A DNA stretch of 64,000 nucleotides. Origin: Haloterrigena alkaliphila. Lineage in GTDB: Archaea > Halobacteriota > Halobacteria > Halobacteriales > Natrialbaceae. The stretch's first letter is position 1. Each line of letters begins with the position of its first letter. The DNA is taken from positions 3,224,001 through 3,288,000 of the forward strand of contig NZ_CP071462.1 of the NCBI RefSeq assembly GCF_017352155.2, written 5' to 3'. This document shows, one piece after another, positions 9,424 through 17,599 of this stretch. Made by a program: the position numbers and the translations under genes. The notes below the pieces were generated by a model that made no database searches, was not told where the DNA came from, and saw only the letters and a list, made by a program, of their open reading frames with translations.

Positions 9424-10473
9424 ATGAGTCAGGAGTCGGAGTACACCGAGGGGGACCTCCGGAACACCGGAATGCAGCTCAAGCACGATCGGGAGTGGGA
9501 CTACGAACTCGAGCAGATCGTCGACGCGATCGAGGAGCGCGACGCGAAGACGGTCGGCCTGCAGTTCCCCGAGGGGCTGAAACGGCGCGGTCCGGCCGTG
9601 GCCGACGACCTCCGGGAACTGACCGGCGACGACGTGACGTTCATGCTCTCGGGTCAGCCGTGTTACGGCGCCTGCGATCTGGACACCTATCTGATGAAGC
9701 GGACCGACGTGTTCGTTCACTTCGGCCACTCGCCGATGAAGGACACGGACAAGGTGATCTACGTCCCGCTGTTCTCGAACGTCGAGGTCGCGCCGATCAT
9801 GGAGGAGGCCCTCGACACCCTCGAGCCACCCGAAGAGACCGACGACATCGGCCTCGTGACGACCGCCCAGCACATGAACCGCTACGAGGAGATGCGCGAG
9901 TTCCTCGAAGAGCGTGGCTACGACGTCCACAGCCGTCGCGGCGACGAACGGCTGACCCACGAGGGGCAGGTGCTCGGCTGTAACTACGCGAGCGCGGACG
10001 TGCCCGCGGAGCAGGTCCTCTACGTCGGCGGCGGCAAGTTCCACCCCCTGGGCCTGGCGATGGAGTACCCCGAGAAACACGTCGTCATCGCCGACCCGGT
10101 CAACAACGTCGTCACCGTCGCCGACACGGAGAAGTTCATGAAGCAGCGCTACGGCGCGGTCCACCGCGCGATGGACGCCGAGAAGTGGGGCGTCATCTTC
10201 TGTACCAAGATCGGGCAGGGTCGCTGGGAACAGGCTCAGGAAATCCTCGAGGACAACGACGACGCGTATCTCATCACGATGGACGAGGTGACCCCGGATC
10301 GCCTGCGCAACTTCGACATGGACGCCTTCGTCAACACCGGCTGTCCGCGGATCACCACCGACGACGGCCCGCAGTTCCACAAGCCGATGCTGACGCCCGG
10401 GGAGTACGAAATCGCTATCGGCAACAAGTCCCTGGACGAACTCTCCTTCGACACGTTCCACGGCACCTGGTAG
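9424..10473 (+). CDS. dph2: Diphthamide biosynthesis enzyme Dph2 (radical-SAM-like, non-canonical 4Fe-4S)
   Basis: The 349-aa protein carries the three cysteines that hold the unusual 4Fe-4S cluster of archaeal Dph2: Cys80 (SGQPCYGACD), Cys186 (VLGCNYAS) and Cys307 (NTGCPR). Archaeal Dph2 transfers the 3-amino-3-carboxypropyl group of SAM to a histidine of elongation factor 2, the first step of diphthamide synthesis. Length and cysteine spacing fit the family. The ATG at 9424 gives MSQESEY; the upstream extension to 9388 is not conserved-looking. It stands alone, between a minus-strand membrane gene and a regulator gene. Confidence 0.93.
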   Translation: MSQESEYTEGDLRNTGMQLKHDREWDYELEQIVDAIEERDAKTVGLQFPEGLKRRGPAVADDLRELTGDDVTFMLSGQPCYGACDLDTYLMKRTDVFVHFGHSPMKDTDKVIYVPLFSNVEVAPIMEEALDTLEPPEETDDIGLVTTAQHMNRYEEMREFLEERGYDVHSRRGDERLTHEGQVLGCNYASADVPAEQVLYVGGGKFHPLGLAMEYPEKHVVIADPVNNVVTVADTEKFMKQRYGAVHRAMDAEKWGVIFCTKIGQGRWEQAQEILEDNDDAYLITMDEVTPDRLRNFDMDAFVNTGCPRITTDDGPQFHKPMLTPGEYEIAIGNKSLDELSFDTFHGTW

Positions 10474-10767
10474 GTCGAATCGGAGGGTCGGTCGACGCTG
10501 TGGCGGACCGGTAACCGTTGGCGTCGCAGTTCTGGCCGATCGGACACCGCTGTAAGGTGACCACAACCCGTTCGAAACGCGGATCGTATCAGTAGACGGA
10601 ACGGTATCTCGGAGACTACTCATTCTAATGATATCGAAATACCTCGCTATCTCTTAGACATATTTTCCAATTTTTTAGTGAAATTCAGGATTTTGTAAGC
10701 AATCACTCGCTGATTCCAACACAGTTTGGAACAGTACTTTTGCCCCATCCGCACCGACCAGTAGTCG
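10474..10767. other. AT-rich intergenic region after dph2
   Basis: The right half (about 10620-10740) is clearly AT-rich, with T-runs such as ATTTTCCAATTTTTTAG near 10660-10677. These could terminate dph2 transcription and supply the promoter of the regulator gene that starts at 10768. No gene is supported here. Confidence 0.45.
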
Positions 10768-11967
10768 ATGAGTAATCCAGCCGTCAGCCGACGAACATCG
10801 GACTCTCGGGACGCCATCTTCGGCGCGCTCGCCGACGAGCAACGCCGCGAAATCCTCCGCATCGTCCGCGAACGCTCGCCGAGTCGGATCGATAAAAGCG
10901 ACCTTGCCTACGAACTCGCCGCGGTAATCGGCGACAAACGGCTCGCAGACGTGACCGACGACGAATATCGGCGCGCGCTCGTCGACTGTCAGCACCGATC
11001 GCTGCCCGCCCTGATCGATGCCGGCCTCCTCGCGGGGACCGACGACGACGCAGTCGTCGCGACCGATCACTGGGCGTTCGACGACTCCGAACTCGCCACC
11101 GTTCTCGACGGTCGAACCGACGCCCGCGAGGGTGACCTCGACGCGCTGTTCGATTCGCTCGCCGACGCGCGACGCCGAACGATCCTCACCGTACTCGGGA
11201 ATCAATACCACGCGATTTCGACGGAGACGCTCGCGCGAGACGTCGCGGCTCGAGAGTCGGGAACGGCCGAGCGGGACGTCTCCCAGGACCGACTCGAGCG
11301 CGTCCACTCCTCGCTCGTTCACAGCCACCTGCCGCGCCTGCGTGACGCCGGCCTCGTCGGCTACGACGCGGACGCCGGCAGCGTCTCCTACGAGGGTCAC
11401 CCGATGCTGCGTACCGAGTGGCTCGAGGACGGCGCGGACGACCCGTCGTCGGACGCCGATGACTCCGACGTGACGGCCGAGACCGACGTTCGAACGCTGC
11501 AGGGTCGAGAGACCATCATCACGACCGGCCAGTCGCTCTGCGAGCGGGCGGAGGACGAACTGTTCATGATGTTCACGACCACGGGGCTGCTCGAGGAGGG
11601 CTGTTTCCGTCGGATCGAGGACGCCCTCGACCGCGGCGTCGACGTCTATCTGGGCTCGAGCGATCCGCGCGTGCGCGAACTCGTTCGGGAACGGACGCCC
11701 GACGTCGTCCTCTGGGAGCCACAGCAGGACTGGCTCAACCTGCCGCCGAACGGGGAGTCGATCGGTCGACTCGTGTTCGCGGACCGTGAGGCCGTGATGC
11801 TGGGAACCTTCGGACCGCCGGCCGGAAACGAGGAGACGGTCGAAACGGCGATCGTCGGCGACGGACCGGACAACGGGCTCGTCACCCTCATGCGACAGCT
11901 GCTGGGATCCAGACTCGATCGGTTGGACGAGCAGACGGAACTCGCGCAAGCGGAACTCCCGCTGTAA
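10768..11967 (+). CDS. Tandem winged-helix transcription regulator (DUF7344-like) with sensor-like C-terminus
   Basis: The 399-aa protein has two repeated ArsR-like winged-helix units: residues about 8-100 (IFGALADEQRREILRIV, later SLPALIDAGLL) and about 118-215 (LFDSLADARRRTILTVL, later HLPRLRDAGLV). The C-terminal part (about 235-385) resembles the phospholipase-D-like sensor regions of haloarchaeal TrmB-type regulators (RIEDALDRGVDVYLGSSD). Such proteins are common haloarchaeal regulators; the target is unknown. The ATG at 10768 follows the AT-rich region directly. The nearest neighbours are unrelated single genes, so no target is suggested by context. Confidence 0.82.
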   Translation: MSNPAVSRRTSDSRDAIFGALADEQRREILRIVRERSPSRIDKSDLAYELAAVIGDKRLADVTDDEYRRALVDCQHRSLPALIDAGLLAGTDDDAVVATDHWAFDDSELATVLDGRTDAREGDLDALFDSLADARRRTILTVLGNQYHAISTETLARDVAARESGTAERDVSQDRLERVHSSLVHSHLPRLRDAGLVGYDADAGSVSYEGHPMLRTEWLEDGADDPSSDADDSDVTAETDVRTLQGRETIITTGQSLCERAEDELFMMFTTTGLLEEGCFRRIEDALDRGVDVYLGSSDPRVRELVRERTPDVVLWEPQQDWLNLPPNGESIGRLVFADREAVMLGTFGPPAGNEETVETAIVGDGPDNGLVTLMRQLLGSRLDRLDEQTELAQAELPL

Positions 11968-12132
11968 CGCCGTTACGACGCTCGGCGACGCGGCGCCGTC
12001 GACCGGACGCTGACGACCCCGGATTACTCTTCGTTCGCGGCACGTCTATCGACCGACGCACTCCTTTCGACTAGCCTGGCGACGGCCGCGGAGACAACAA
12101 CACTTACCGGGCCAGTTCTCGCACGCACACGT

Positions 12133-12966
12133 ATGATCCACAGCGACTGGGGAGACTGGCTCGTTCGCGATGTCGAAGACGCCTCGCCCGACGGCGTGGT
12201 GATCTGGTATCTCGGCTGCAACGGCTTCGTACTCAAAGGCAGCGAGGGGACGACGATCTACGTCGATCCCTACCTCGGAGTGGGCGATCCGCCCCGGACC
12301 GTCCGGATGATTCCCGTTCCCTTCGATCCCGCCGACGTCACCGAGGCCGACGCCGTCCTGGCGACCCACGAGCACTCCGACCACGTCGACGGGGAGAGTC
12401 AGGCCCCCATCCTCGAAGCCACGGGGGCGACCTTCTACGCGCCCGACGACAGCCTCGCGGTCGCGCGCGAGAAACAACGGTGGACCGACGAGTGGGACCT
12501 GACCGACGAGCAATTTGCGGAGGTAGCCGAGGGCGATACCCTCGAGATCGGCGAGTTCACGGTCCACGTCGAGGTGGCCCACGACCCGGACGCGACGCAT
12601 CCGGTCAGCTACGTCTTCGAACACGACGCCGGGACGTTCTTCCACGGCGGCGATACGAAACCGTCCGACGAGTTCGAACGACTCGGGGCGGAGTACGACA
12701 TCGATCTCGGAGCGCTCGCTTTCGGGACCGTCGGTCAGATCCCTGACAAGGAAACGCGAGAACCGAAACGGACGCGCTGGTACAACGACGAGAATCAGAT
12801 CGTCGAGTGCGCGTCAGCGCTCCAGTTCGATCGCCTCCTCCCCAGCCACTGGGACATGTGGAAGGGCCTCACCGCGGATCCGACGGCGCTTCACCACCAC
12901 GCCAACAGCTTCGCGTACCCGTCGCGACTCGAGATCGTCGAGATCGGTGACCGAGTCGACCTCTAG
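12133..12966 (+). CDS. Metallo-beta-lactamase-fold hydrolase, UlaG-like
   Basis: The 277-aa protein has the metal-binding motif ATHEHSDHVDG (about residues 77-87), a second ligand set in HDPDATHPVSY, FFHGGDTK for the bridging aspartate, and a C-terminal LLPSHWDMW histidine. The early WYLGCNGFVLK segment is typical of UlaG-like lactonases (COG2220). The family hydrolyses diverse cyclic or phosphate esters; the substrate cannot be read from the sequence. It is a single gene. It ends about 65 bp before the next gene's start, which has its own TATA box. Confidence 0.87.
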   Translation: MIHSDWGDWLVRDVEDASPDGVVIWYLGCNGFVLKGSEGTTIYVDPYLGVGDPPRTVRMIPVPFDPADVTEADAVLATHEHSDHVDGESQAPILEATGATFYAPDDSLAVAREKQRWTDEWDLTDEQFAEVAEGDTLEIGEFTVHVEVAHDPDATHPVSYVFEHDAGTFFHGGDTKPSDEFERLGAEYDIDLGALAFGTVGQIPDKETREPKRTRWYNDENQIVECASALQFDRLLPSHWDMWKGLTADPTALHHHANSFAYPSRLEIVEIGDRVDL

Positions 12967-13000
12967 CACAGTTGTGAACCAGATCTGATACTGTCCGTAT

Positions 13001-13010
13001 CATTTATAGT
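13001..13010 (+). promoter_or_regulatory. TATA box of the acidic coiled-coil protein gene
   Basis: CATTTATAGT lies 24-33 nt before the ATG at 13034, the standard distance for a leaderless haloarchaeal transcript. Confidence 0.55.
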
Positions 13011-13033
13011 AATGGTGTGGTAACGTTGGCCCC

Positions 13034-14860
13034 ATGAGTAGCACCGCCGACACGGACGACGTGGTCGAGGTCAGTGCTGACGGGTTGACCGTCCGGAAAT
13101 CGTTCACGCCGGACGAGTTCCCTGTCCCTGCGATCCGGTTCGAAATCGAATCCGATCGTAACGACCAGGTGATATTTCGTCTCTCCGAGGACATTCCCGA
13201 ATCGTTCCCGATGGACAAAGTCGGGTTCCATCCCGAGTATCACAGCGACGACTGGACCGCCTTCCAGGACAATCACGTCGAGTTCACCGGGACGCTCGAG
13301 TCGGGCGACCCACTCGTGACCGTCTACGGGATTCGCATCGACGACGAGAGCGAGGCCGACCAGTTCCTGACCGAACCGGAACTCGTCGAGGTCAACGCCG
13401 ACGGCGAGAGCGGCTCCGACGCCGACGAGGTCGACGACGACGTCATCGTCAACATCGTCTCCGAGGACCGCAACCAGCCGGTCAAGGATATGATCGCCGG
13501 CGAGTCGGACAGCGTTCCCGGACTCGAGGACGACGAGGAAGACGCAACTGGCGCCGAGGAAGAGGCGACCGGCGCGGAGGAAGACGCGACTAGCGCCGAA
13601 GAGGACGCAGCCGGCACAGCGGAAGACGAGGCCGAAGACGACGATTTCGAGGCGGAGTCGAGCGGCCTCGATCTGGACCTCGGTAACGTCGACACCGATC
13701 CCGAGCCGGTCGACGACGAGGACGATCCCGAAGCCGACGCGCCCGATATCGACCTCGGGTTCGAGGAAGAGGAGATTCCGGATCCCGACGAGTCCGAGGC
13801 CGAGTCCGAACCCGACGACGAGGCGGACGGCTCGCTCGAGATCGACCTCGCAGACGACGAAGACGCCGAGTCGGCGACCGACGCGGACGAGGAGTCGGCA
13901 TCCGACGCGGACGCCGAACCGGAGATCGAACTCGACCTCGACGCGGCGGCGGCAGGCGCGGTTGCCGACGAAACCGACGACGAACCGGCCGAGGCGGACG
14001 ACGCCGAATCGACGGCCGACGGCGAGTCCACGGAAACGGACGACGAACCGGCGGACGCCGAGGACGGGATCGATATCGAGACCGACGAGTCCGTGGACGA
14101 CGGGGCGAGTGACGAGGTGGCCGACGAACCGACGGAAGACGACGAGTCGACCACCGAGTCCGACCACGAATCCGACAGCGCGGCCGACACGGCGGACGAC
14201 GGCGCTGCCGACACGGTAGAGGACGACGCCGAGTCCGAACCCGAACCGACGACGGTCGACGGCTCCGTCGCCGCTCGACTCGCAACCGAACTCCGCGAGG
14301 GGACGATCGACGACGACGATATCGCGGTCCTTCGCTCCGAACTCGACCTCGAGCCGTCCGGTCCCGACGTCGCGAAGGTCGAACACCTCCAGTCGCGCGT
14401 CGAGGAGGTCGCCGCCTACACCGACGCGCTCGAGCAGTTCCTCGACGAGAACGGCACCGGGCAACAGCTCATCGAGGAGGTGCAGGCCGACCTCGACGAC
14501 CTCGCGGCCGACGTCGCGGGGCTCGACGAGCGCCTCGACGGGACCGAAGATCACGTCGCCGACGTCGAGACCGACCTCGAGTCCGTCTCGGAGACGGTCG
14601 ACACCGTCGAAACGGGCCTCGACGACGTCGAAGCGACCGTGGACGATCTCGACGAGGATCTCACCGCCGTCGCGGACGACGTCGAAGCGGTCGACGACAC
14701 CGTCGAGACCCTCTCGGACGACCTCGGCGATCTCGAGGAAGACGTCGACGACGTATCGGCGGACGTCGAATCGATCGAGGAGGACGTCGAAGACGTTCGG
14801 GCCGAAGTCACCGACATTCAGGAGTGGCGCGACCAGCTCGGCTCGATGTTCACCGACTGA
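13034..14860 (+). CDS. Long acidic protein: folded N-terminus, low-complexity Asp/Glu region, C-terminal coiled coil
   Basis: The 608-aa protein has three parts. Residues 1-125 look like a folded beta-rich domain (RKSFTPDEFPVPAIRFEIES, then VIFRLSEDIPESFPMDKVGFHP). Residues about 130-410 are almost entirely Asp, Glu, Ala, Ser and Thr. Residues about 440-600 form a heptad-type coiled coil with repeated V/L-D/E-D-V spacing. No catalytic motif or signal peptide is seen. The shape suggests a scaffold or filament-like adaptor in the cytoplasm; this is inference. The acidic middle part is extreme even for a halophile. It is followed closely by the HisG-like gene on the same strand. Confidence 0.82.
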   Translation: MSSTADTDDVVEVSADGLTVRKSFTPDEFPVPAIRFEIESDRNDQVIFRLSEDIPESFPMDKVGFHPEYHSDDWTAFQDNHVEFTGTLESGDPLVTVYGIRIDDESEADQFLTEPELVEVNADGESGSDADEVDDDVIVNIVSEDRNQPVKDMIAGESDSVPGLEDDEEDATGAEEEATGAEEDATSAEEDAAGTAEDEAEDDDFEAESSGLDLDLGNVDTDPEPVDDEDDPEADAPDIDLGFEEEEIPDPDESEAESEPDDEADGSLEIDLADDEDAESATDADEESASDADAEPEIELDLDAAAAGAVADETDDEPAEADDAESTADGESTETDDEPADAEDGIDIETDESVDDGASDEVADEPTEDDESTTESDHESDSAADTADDGAADTVEDDAESEPEPTTVDGSVAARLATELREGTIDDDDIAVLRSELDLEPSGPDVAKVEHLQSRVEEVAAYTDALEQFLDENGTGQQLIEEVQADLDDLAADVAGLDERLDGTEDHVADVETDLESVSETVDTVETGLDDVEATVDDLDEDLTAVADDVEAVDDTVETLSDDLGDLEEDVDDVSADVESIEEDVEDVRAEVTDIQEWRDQLGSMFTD

Positions 14861-14890
14861 TCGAGCGCTTCGTTCCGGAAACACAACTCG

Positions 14891-14898
14891 TTTATCCG
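14891..14898 (+). promoter_or_regulatory. TATA box of the HisG-like gene
   Basis: TTTATCCG lies 22-29 nt before the ATG at 14920. It supports that ATG over the in-frame start at 14824, which lies inside the previous coding region. Confidence 0.55.
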
Positions 14899-14919
14899 TC
14901 GCCGGTCGACACGCAGTCG

Positions 14920-15855
14920 ATGGGCGAGACGATTCCGATCGCAGTGCCACGGAAAGGGCGACCGCTCGAGTCGGTGCTGGACCGACTCGCGCGGCGACTC
15001 GACGTTCCCGACCTCGCGGACGACATCACGTCGACGCTTCGCCACGAGAAGGCGGTCACGAAGGGAACGGTCGACGCTGAACCCGACGCCGAGGAACACG
15101 TCTACCGTCGTCTCGCCGACTACAGCACCGTCGACGATCCTACCGAACCCGAGTACACCCTGTTGCGAGACGACCGCGCCGGGAAACCCCGACGGATCGT
15201 CTTCGACAGCGTGACGATTCCGCTCGAGGGCGTCGACGGCGTGCCCGACGACGCGGCGATCCAACTCGTCGGTCGGGAGGAGCCGTTTCGGGCGCTTCGA
15301 ACCCACGAGTTCGCGCTCGGATTCGACAGCGCCGATCTCATCTTGGAGGAGGTCGTCGAACTCCGCCCGGAGCCGCTGGACCGGATCGCCGACGTCAACG
15401 CGCGGATCGACCCCGCCGATACCGACGTCCGCGTGGTGACGGGCCTCGGCGACACAGTGTATCACACGTTGATGGCCACGCCCGACGTCGCTCCGTCGGG
15501 TGACGCGCTCGATCGGGAGTTCCTCGAGGGCTACGAGGGAGCGCTCTGTATCGAGCCGCGATACGAACGGCTCGTCCAGGCCGTTCTCGGCACCCGAACG
15601 CTCGACGGCGTTCACTTCGAGTACCCCGAAGAGGGCCGCGAGGAGGAGGCCGCCATCGCCGACGCCGGACTCGGCGTCTACCTCACCGTCACCGGATCGA
15701 CGGCTCGAGACCACGGACTCTTGCTGGGCGAGCAACTGTTCCCCAGCGAAACCGTGTTGCTCGAGACGACGCCGGAAGTGACCGATACCGCGGCGGCCGT
15801 TCGTGCGCTGTTGAACGGGGCTGACCTCGAGACGGAACTCGCGGTCGAGTCGTAG
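14920..15855 (+). CDS. HisG-like protein of unknown function
   Basis: The 311-aa protein begins MGETIPIAVPRKGRPLESVLDRL, which resembles the start of ATP phosphoribosyltransferase (HisG, IAVPKGRL). It later has VVTGLGDTVYHTLMATPD, and ends with a VYLTVTGSTARDHGLLLGEQL segment. This suggests a periplasmic-binding-protein-like two-lobed fold as in HisG. The full HisG pattern is not visible, and there are no other histidine genes nearby, so a role in histidine synthesis is doubtful. The TATA box at 14891 fixes the start. The cellular role is unknown. Confidence 0.72.
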   Translation: MGETIPIAVPRKGRPLESVLDRLARRLDVPDLADDITSTLRHEKAVTKGTVDAEPDAEEHVYRRLADYSTVDDPTEPEYTLLRDDRAGKPRRIVFDSVTIPLEGVDGVPDDAAIQLVGREEPFRALRTHEFALGFDSADLILEEVVELRPEPLDRIADVNARIDPADTDVRVVTGLGDTVYHTLMATPDVAPSGDALDREFLEGYEGALCIEPRYERLVQAVLGTRTLDGVHFEYPEEGREEEAAIADAGLGVYLTVTGSTARDHGLLLGEQLFPSETVLLETTPEVTDTAAAVRALLNGADLETELAVES

Positions 15856-16127
15856 CTCACCGGAACGACTCCGAGGTAACCGTCGAATTCGACCGCCTCA
15901 ATGCTGATACCGGAGAAAATTTCGAATTCAAATCGAAGTCGATCGCCCACCAATTAGATATAGCGACATACGATTTAGGAGACTGATTTCGACCACACAT
16001 AGATACTACGATTGTAGTAAACTTCGACATCCGAAACGGGCGTGAAGCGTAATTCGCCCGAAATCGCCGTTATGAGATGAAGCCCTGCTGTGGACGATGC
16101 AGGTCGTCGCGGAGCGCTACCGCTTCC
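15856..16127. other. Intergenic region between convergent HisG-like and integrase genes
   Basis: No gene is seen in this 270-bp stretch. It contains an AT-rich part (about 15955-16025) that could hold transcription stops for both convergent genes. I saw no tRNA-like cloverleaf or obvious att core for the recombinase. Confidence 0.4.
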
Positions 16128-17174
16128 TCAGGGCGTCACGGAGTAGATGTGCTCGAGGTACGTCTCTCGCACTCGATCGCCCCAGTTGTGGGTGTAGGTG
16201 TCGATCACGTCGCCGGCGACGTCTCCGCGGAGGTACTGGACGATCCCCCGGTCTCCCGTTCGATCGCGTAGGTGAGTCGTGAAGAAGTGCCTGAAGTAAT
16301 GGGGGGTAACGTTCTCCTGGGTCCCACCGCCGGTTTGGTACCAGCCTCGTTCTCGAGCGTGTTTTTCGACGACGTAGCGAACGTCCGACGGCGTCAATCG
16401 CTCTCCCCACGACTCGCCGGTATCGAGGAAGAGCGGGTCGGCGTCCGAAACGGGGTCCGGTCGGATCGCCAGCCACTCGACGAGCGCTCGTCGGAGTTCA
16501 CCGTCCACGGGGACGACCGTGTCCCGCTTGCGTTTGTTCGATGCCGTCCGTTCTTCGCCGTTGACGGTGGCGCCGCGAGCGGGTTCCGCGGCGACGAACA
16601 CCGACGACTGCCGGCGCTCGAGGCCGACGCGCGGCGTCCACTCGCGGTCGATTTCCGGGGCCTCGAGGTTCAAGTCCCGAAGATCGAGGTTGCAGCACTC
16701 CCCGACACGCATCCCCGTCTTCAACAGGGTGACAACGACGGCTCGTTCGAGCGGATGGTCGATCGCGGCGACGAACGAGCGCATCTCCGCGACCGAGATA
16801 TCCCGCCTCGTCGGGTTCGTATCGATCGATTCGGACAGCTCTTCCATGACCAGTGCCATCGGATTCTCGTCGAAGACGCCGACGCGGTTCATGTAATCGT
16901 AAAACCGGTTGAGATACGACGCGTAGGTCGCGATCGTACTCGGTTCGAACCCGCCTCGGAGGGAGTGGATCCAGGCCATACACTCCCGTCGCTGCACCGC
17001 CCCGACCCGATCCACGTCGAAGCGCTCGCTCACGAAGGCCTCGAAACGCCGGAGGACGCGCTCGTAGGCCTCGAGCGTCCGTTCGCTCTTGCCGTGGTAC
17101 CGCTGGTCGTCGAGAAAGTAGGCGATCGGATCGGAGACGTCCGCCGGGGCGTCGCTGGCGCGTTCAGTCGCCAT
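16128..17174 (-). CDS. Tyrosine recombinase/integrase (XerA/phage-integrase family)
   Basis: The 348-aa protein has an N-terminal SAM-like DNA-binding domain (about 15-105, KSERTLEAYERVLRRFEAF) and a catalytic domain with Arg156 (TGMRVGE), HxxR at 292-295 (PHYFRHFF) and the nucleophile Tyr327 in DTYTHNW. The second box, usually LGH, reads LRGD, so the second histidine is replaced by Asp. The ATG at 17174 overlaps the end of the upstream small gene by 11 nt, indicating co-expression. The gene may be a resident recombinase rather than part of a live element, since no viral or conjugation genes surround it. Confidence 0.87.
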   Translation of the reverse strand: MATERASDAPADVSDPIAYFLDDQRYHGKSERTLEAYERVLRRFEAFVSERFDVDRVGAVQRRECMAWIHSLRGGFEPSTIATYASYLNRFYDYMNRVGVFDENPMALVMEELSESIDTNPTRRDISVAEMRSFVAAIDHPLERAVVVTLLKTGMRVGECCNLDLRDLNLEAPEIDREWTPRVGLERRQSSVFVAAEPARGATVNGEERTASNKRKRDTVVPVDGELRRALVEWLAIRPDPVSDADPLFLDTGESWGERLTPSDVRYVVEKHARERGWYQTGGGTQENVTPHYFRHFFTTHLRDRTGDRGIVQYLRGDVAGDVIDTYTHNWGDRVRETYLEHIYSVTP

Positions 17175-17559
17175 CCCCACCACCGTCGACGGCGGTGTAT
17201 CCGCCGTGGCGTCCGCTGTATCGAATACGATTGTTCGTTTGAAGTTCCTCGAGCGTCTCGTCGAGTCGCGATTCGACGTCCTCGCTGACCGCCTCGAGGA
17301 GTTCATCCCAGGAGAGCGTGTCAGATCTGAGTAATCTTAGGACCCGTGTTTCGAGGCCGTTACCCCCGGGGTCTCCGCCCGGAGAATCGGGTTCCTCGCG
17401 ACCGGAATCGAACCCCTTTCGGCCGGCCTGGACCATCGTCCGAACGAACTCGGCCTGACTCATCCCCAGTTCGTCGGCGTGAGACTGCCACTCGGATTTT
17501 TGGTAGGTCGGCACGTACGTTTTGACGGTGGTTCGGTCGGTGTCCGCCGAATCGCTCAT
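17164..17559 (-). CDS. Small integrase-associated protein (DUF5805-like)
   Basis: The 131-aa protein starts MSDSADTDRTTVKTYVPTYQ and continues with SEWQSHADELGMSQAEFVRTMVQAGRK, which looks like a ribbon-helix-helix-like or short helical DNA-binding region (about 12-45). A C-terminal winged-helix-like part follows (about 70-125, LLRSDTLSWDELLEAV, later YSGRHGGYTAV). It precedes the integrase with an 11-nt overlap. I recall DUF5805 proteins next to haloarchaeal integrases; the name is from memory. An accessory role in recombination (directionality or DNA binding) is inferred from position. An upstream in-frame start at 17598 is less likely. Confidence 0.75.
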   Translation of the reverse strand: MSDSADTDRTTVKTYVPTYQKSEWQSHADELGMSQAEFVRTMVQAGRKGFDSGREEPDSPGGDPGGNGLETRVLRLLRSDTLSWDELLEAVSEDVESRLDETLEELQTNNRIRYSGRHGGYTAVDGGGDGD

Positions 17560-17599
17560 ACGCCACCCATCAGACGCCGGGAGTATCAATCTACCCATT

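Noticed and set aside
15856-16127. tRNA gene as attachment site for the integrase
   Set aside because: No cloverleaf arms, T-loop or CCA-proximal stem could be found near either end of the gene.
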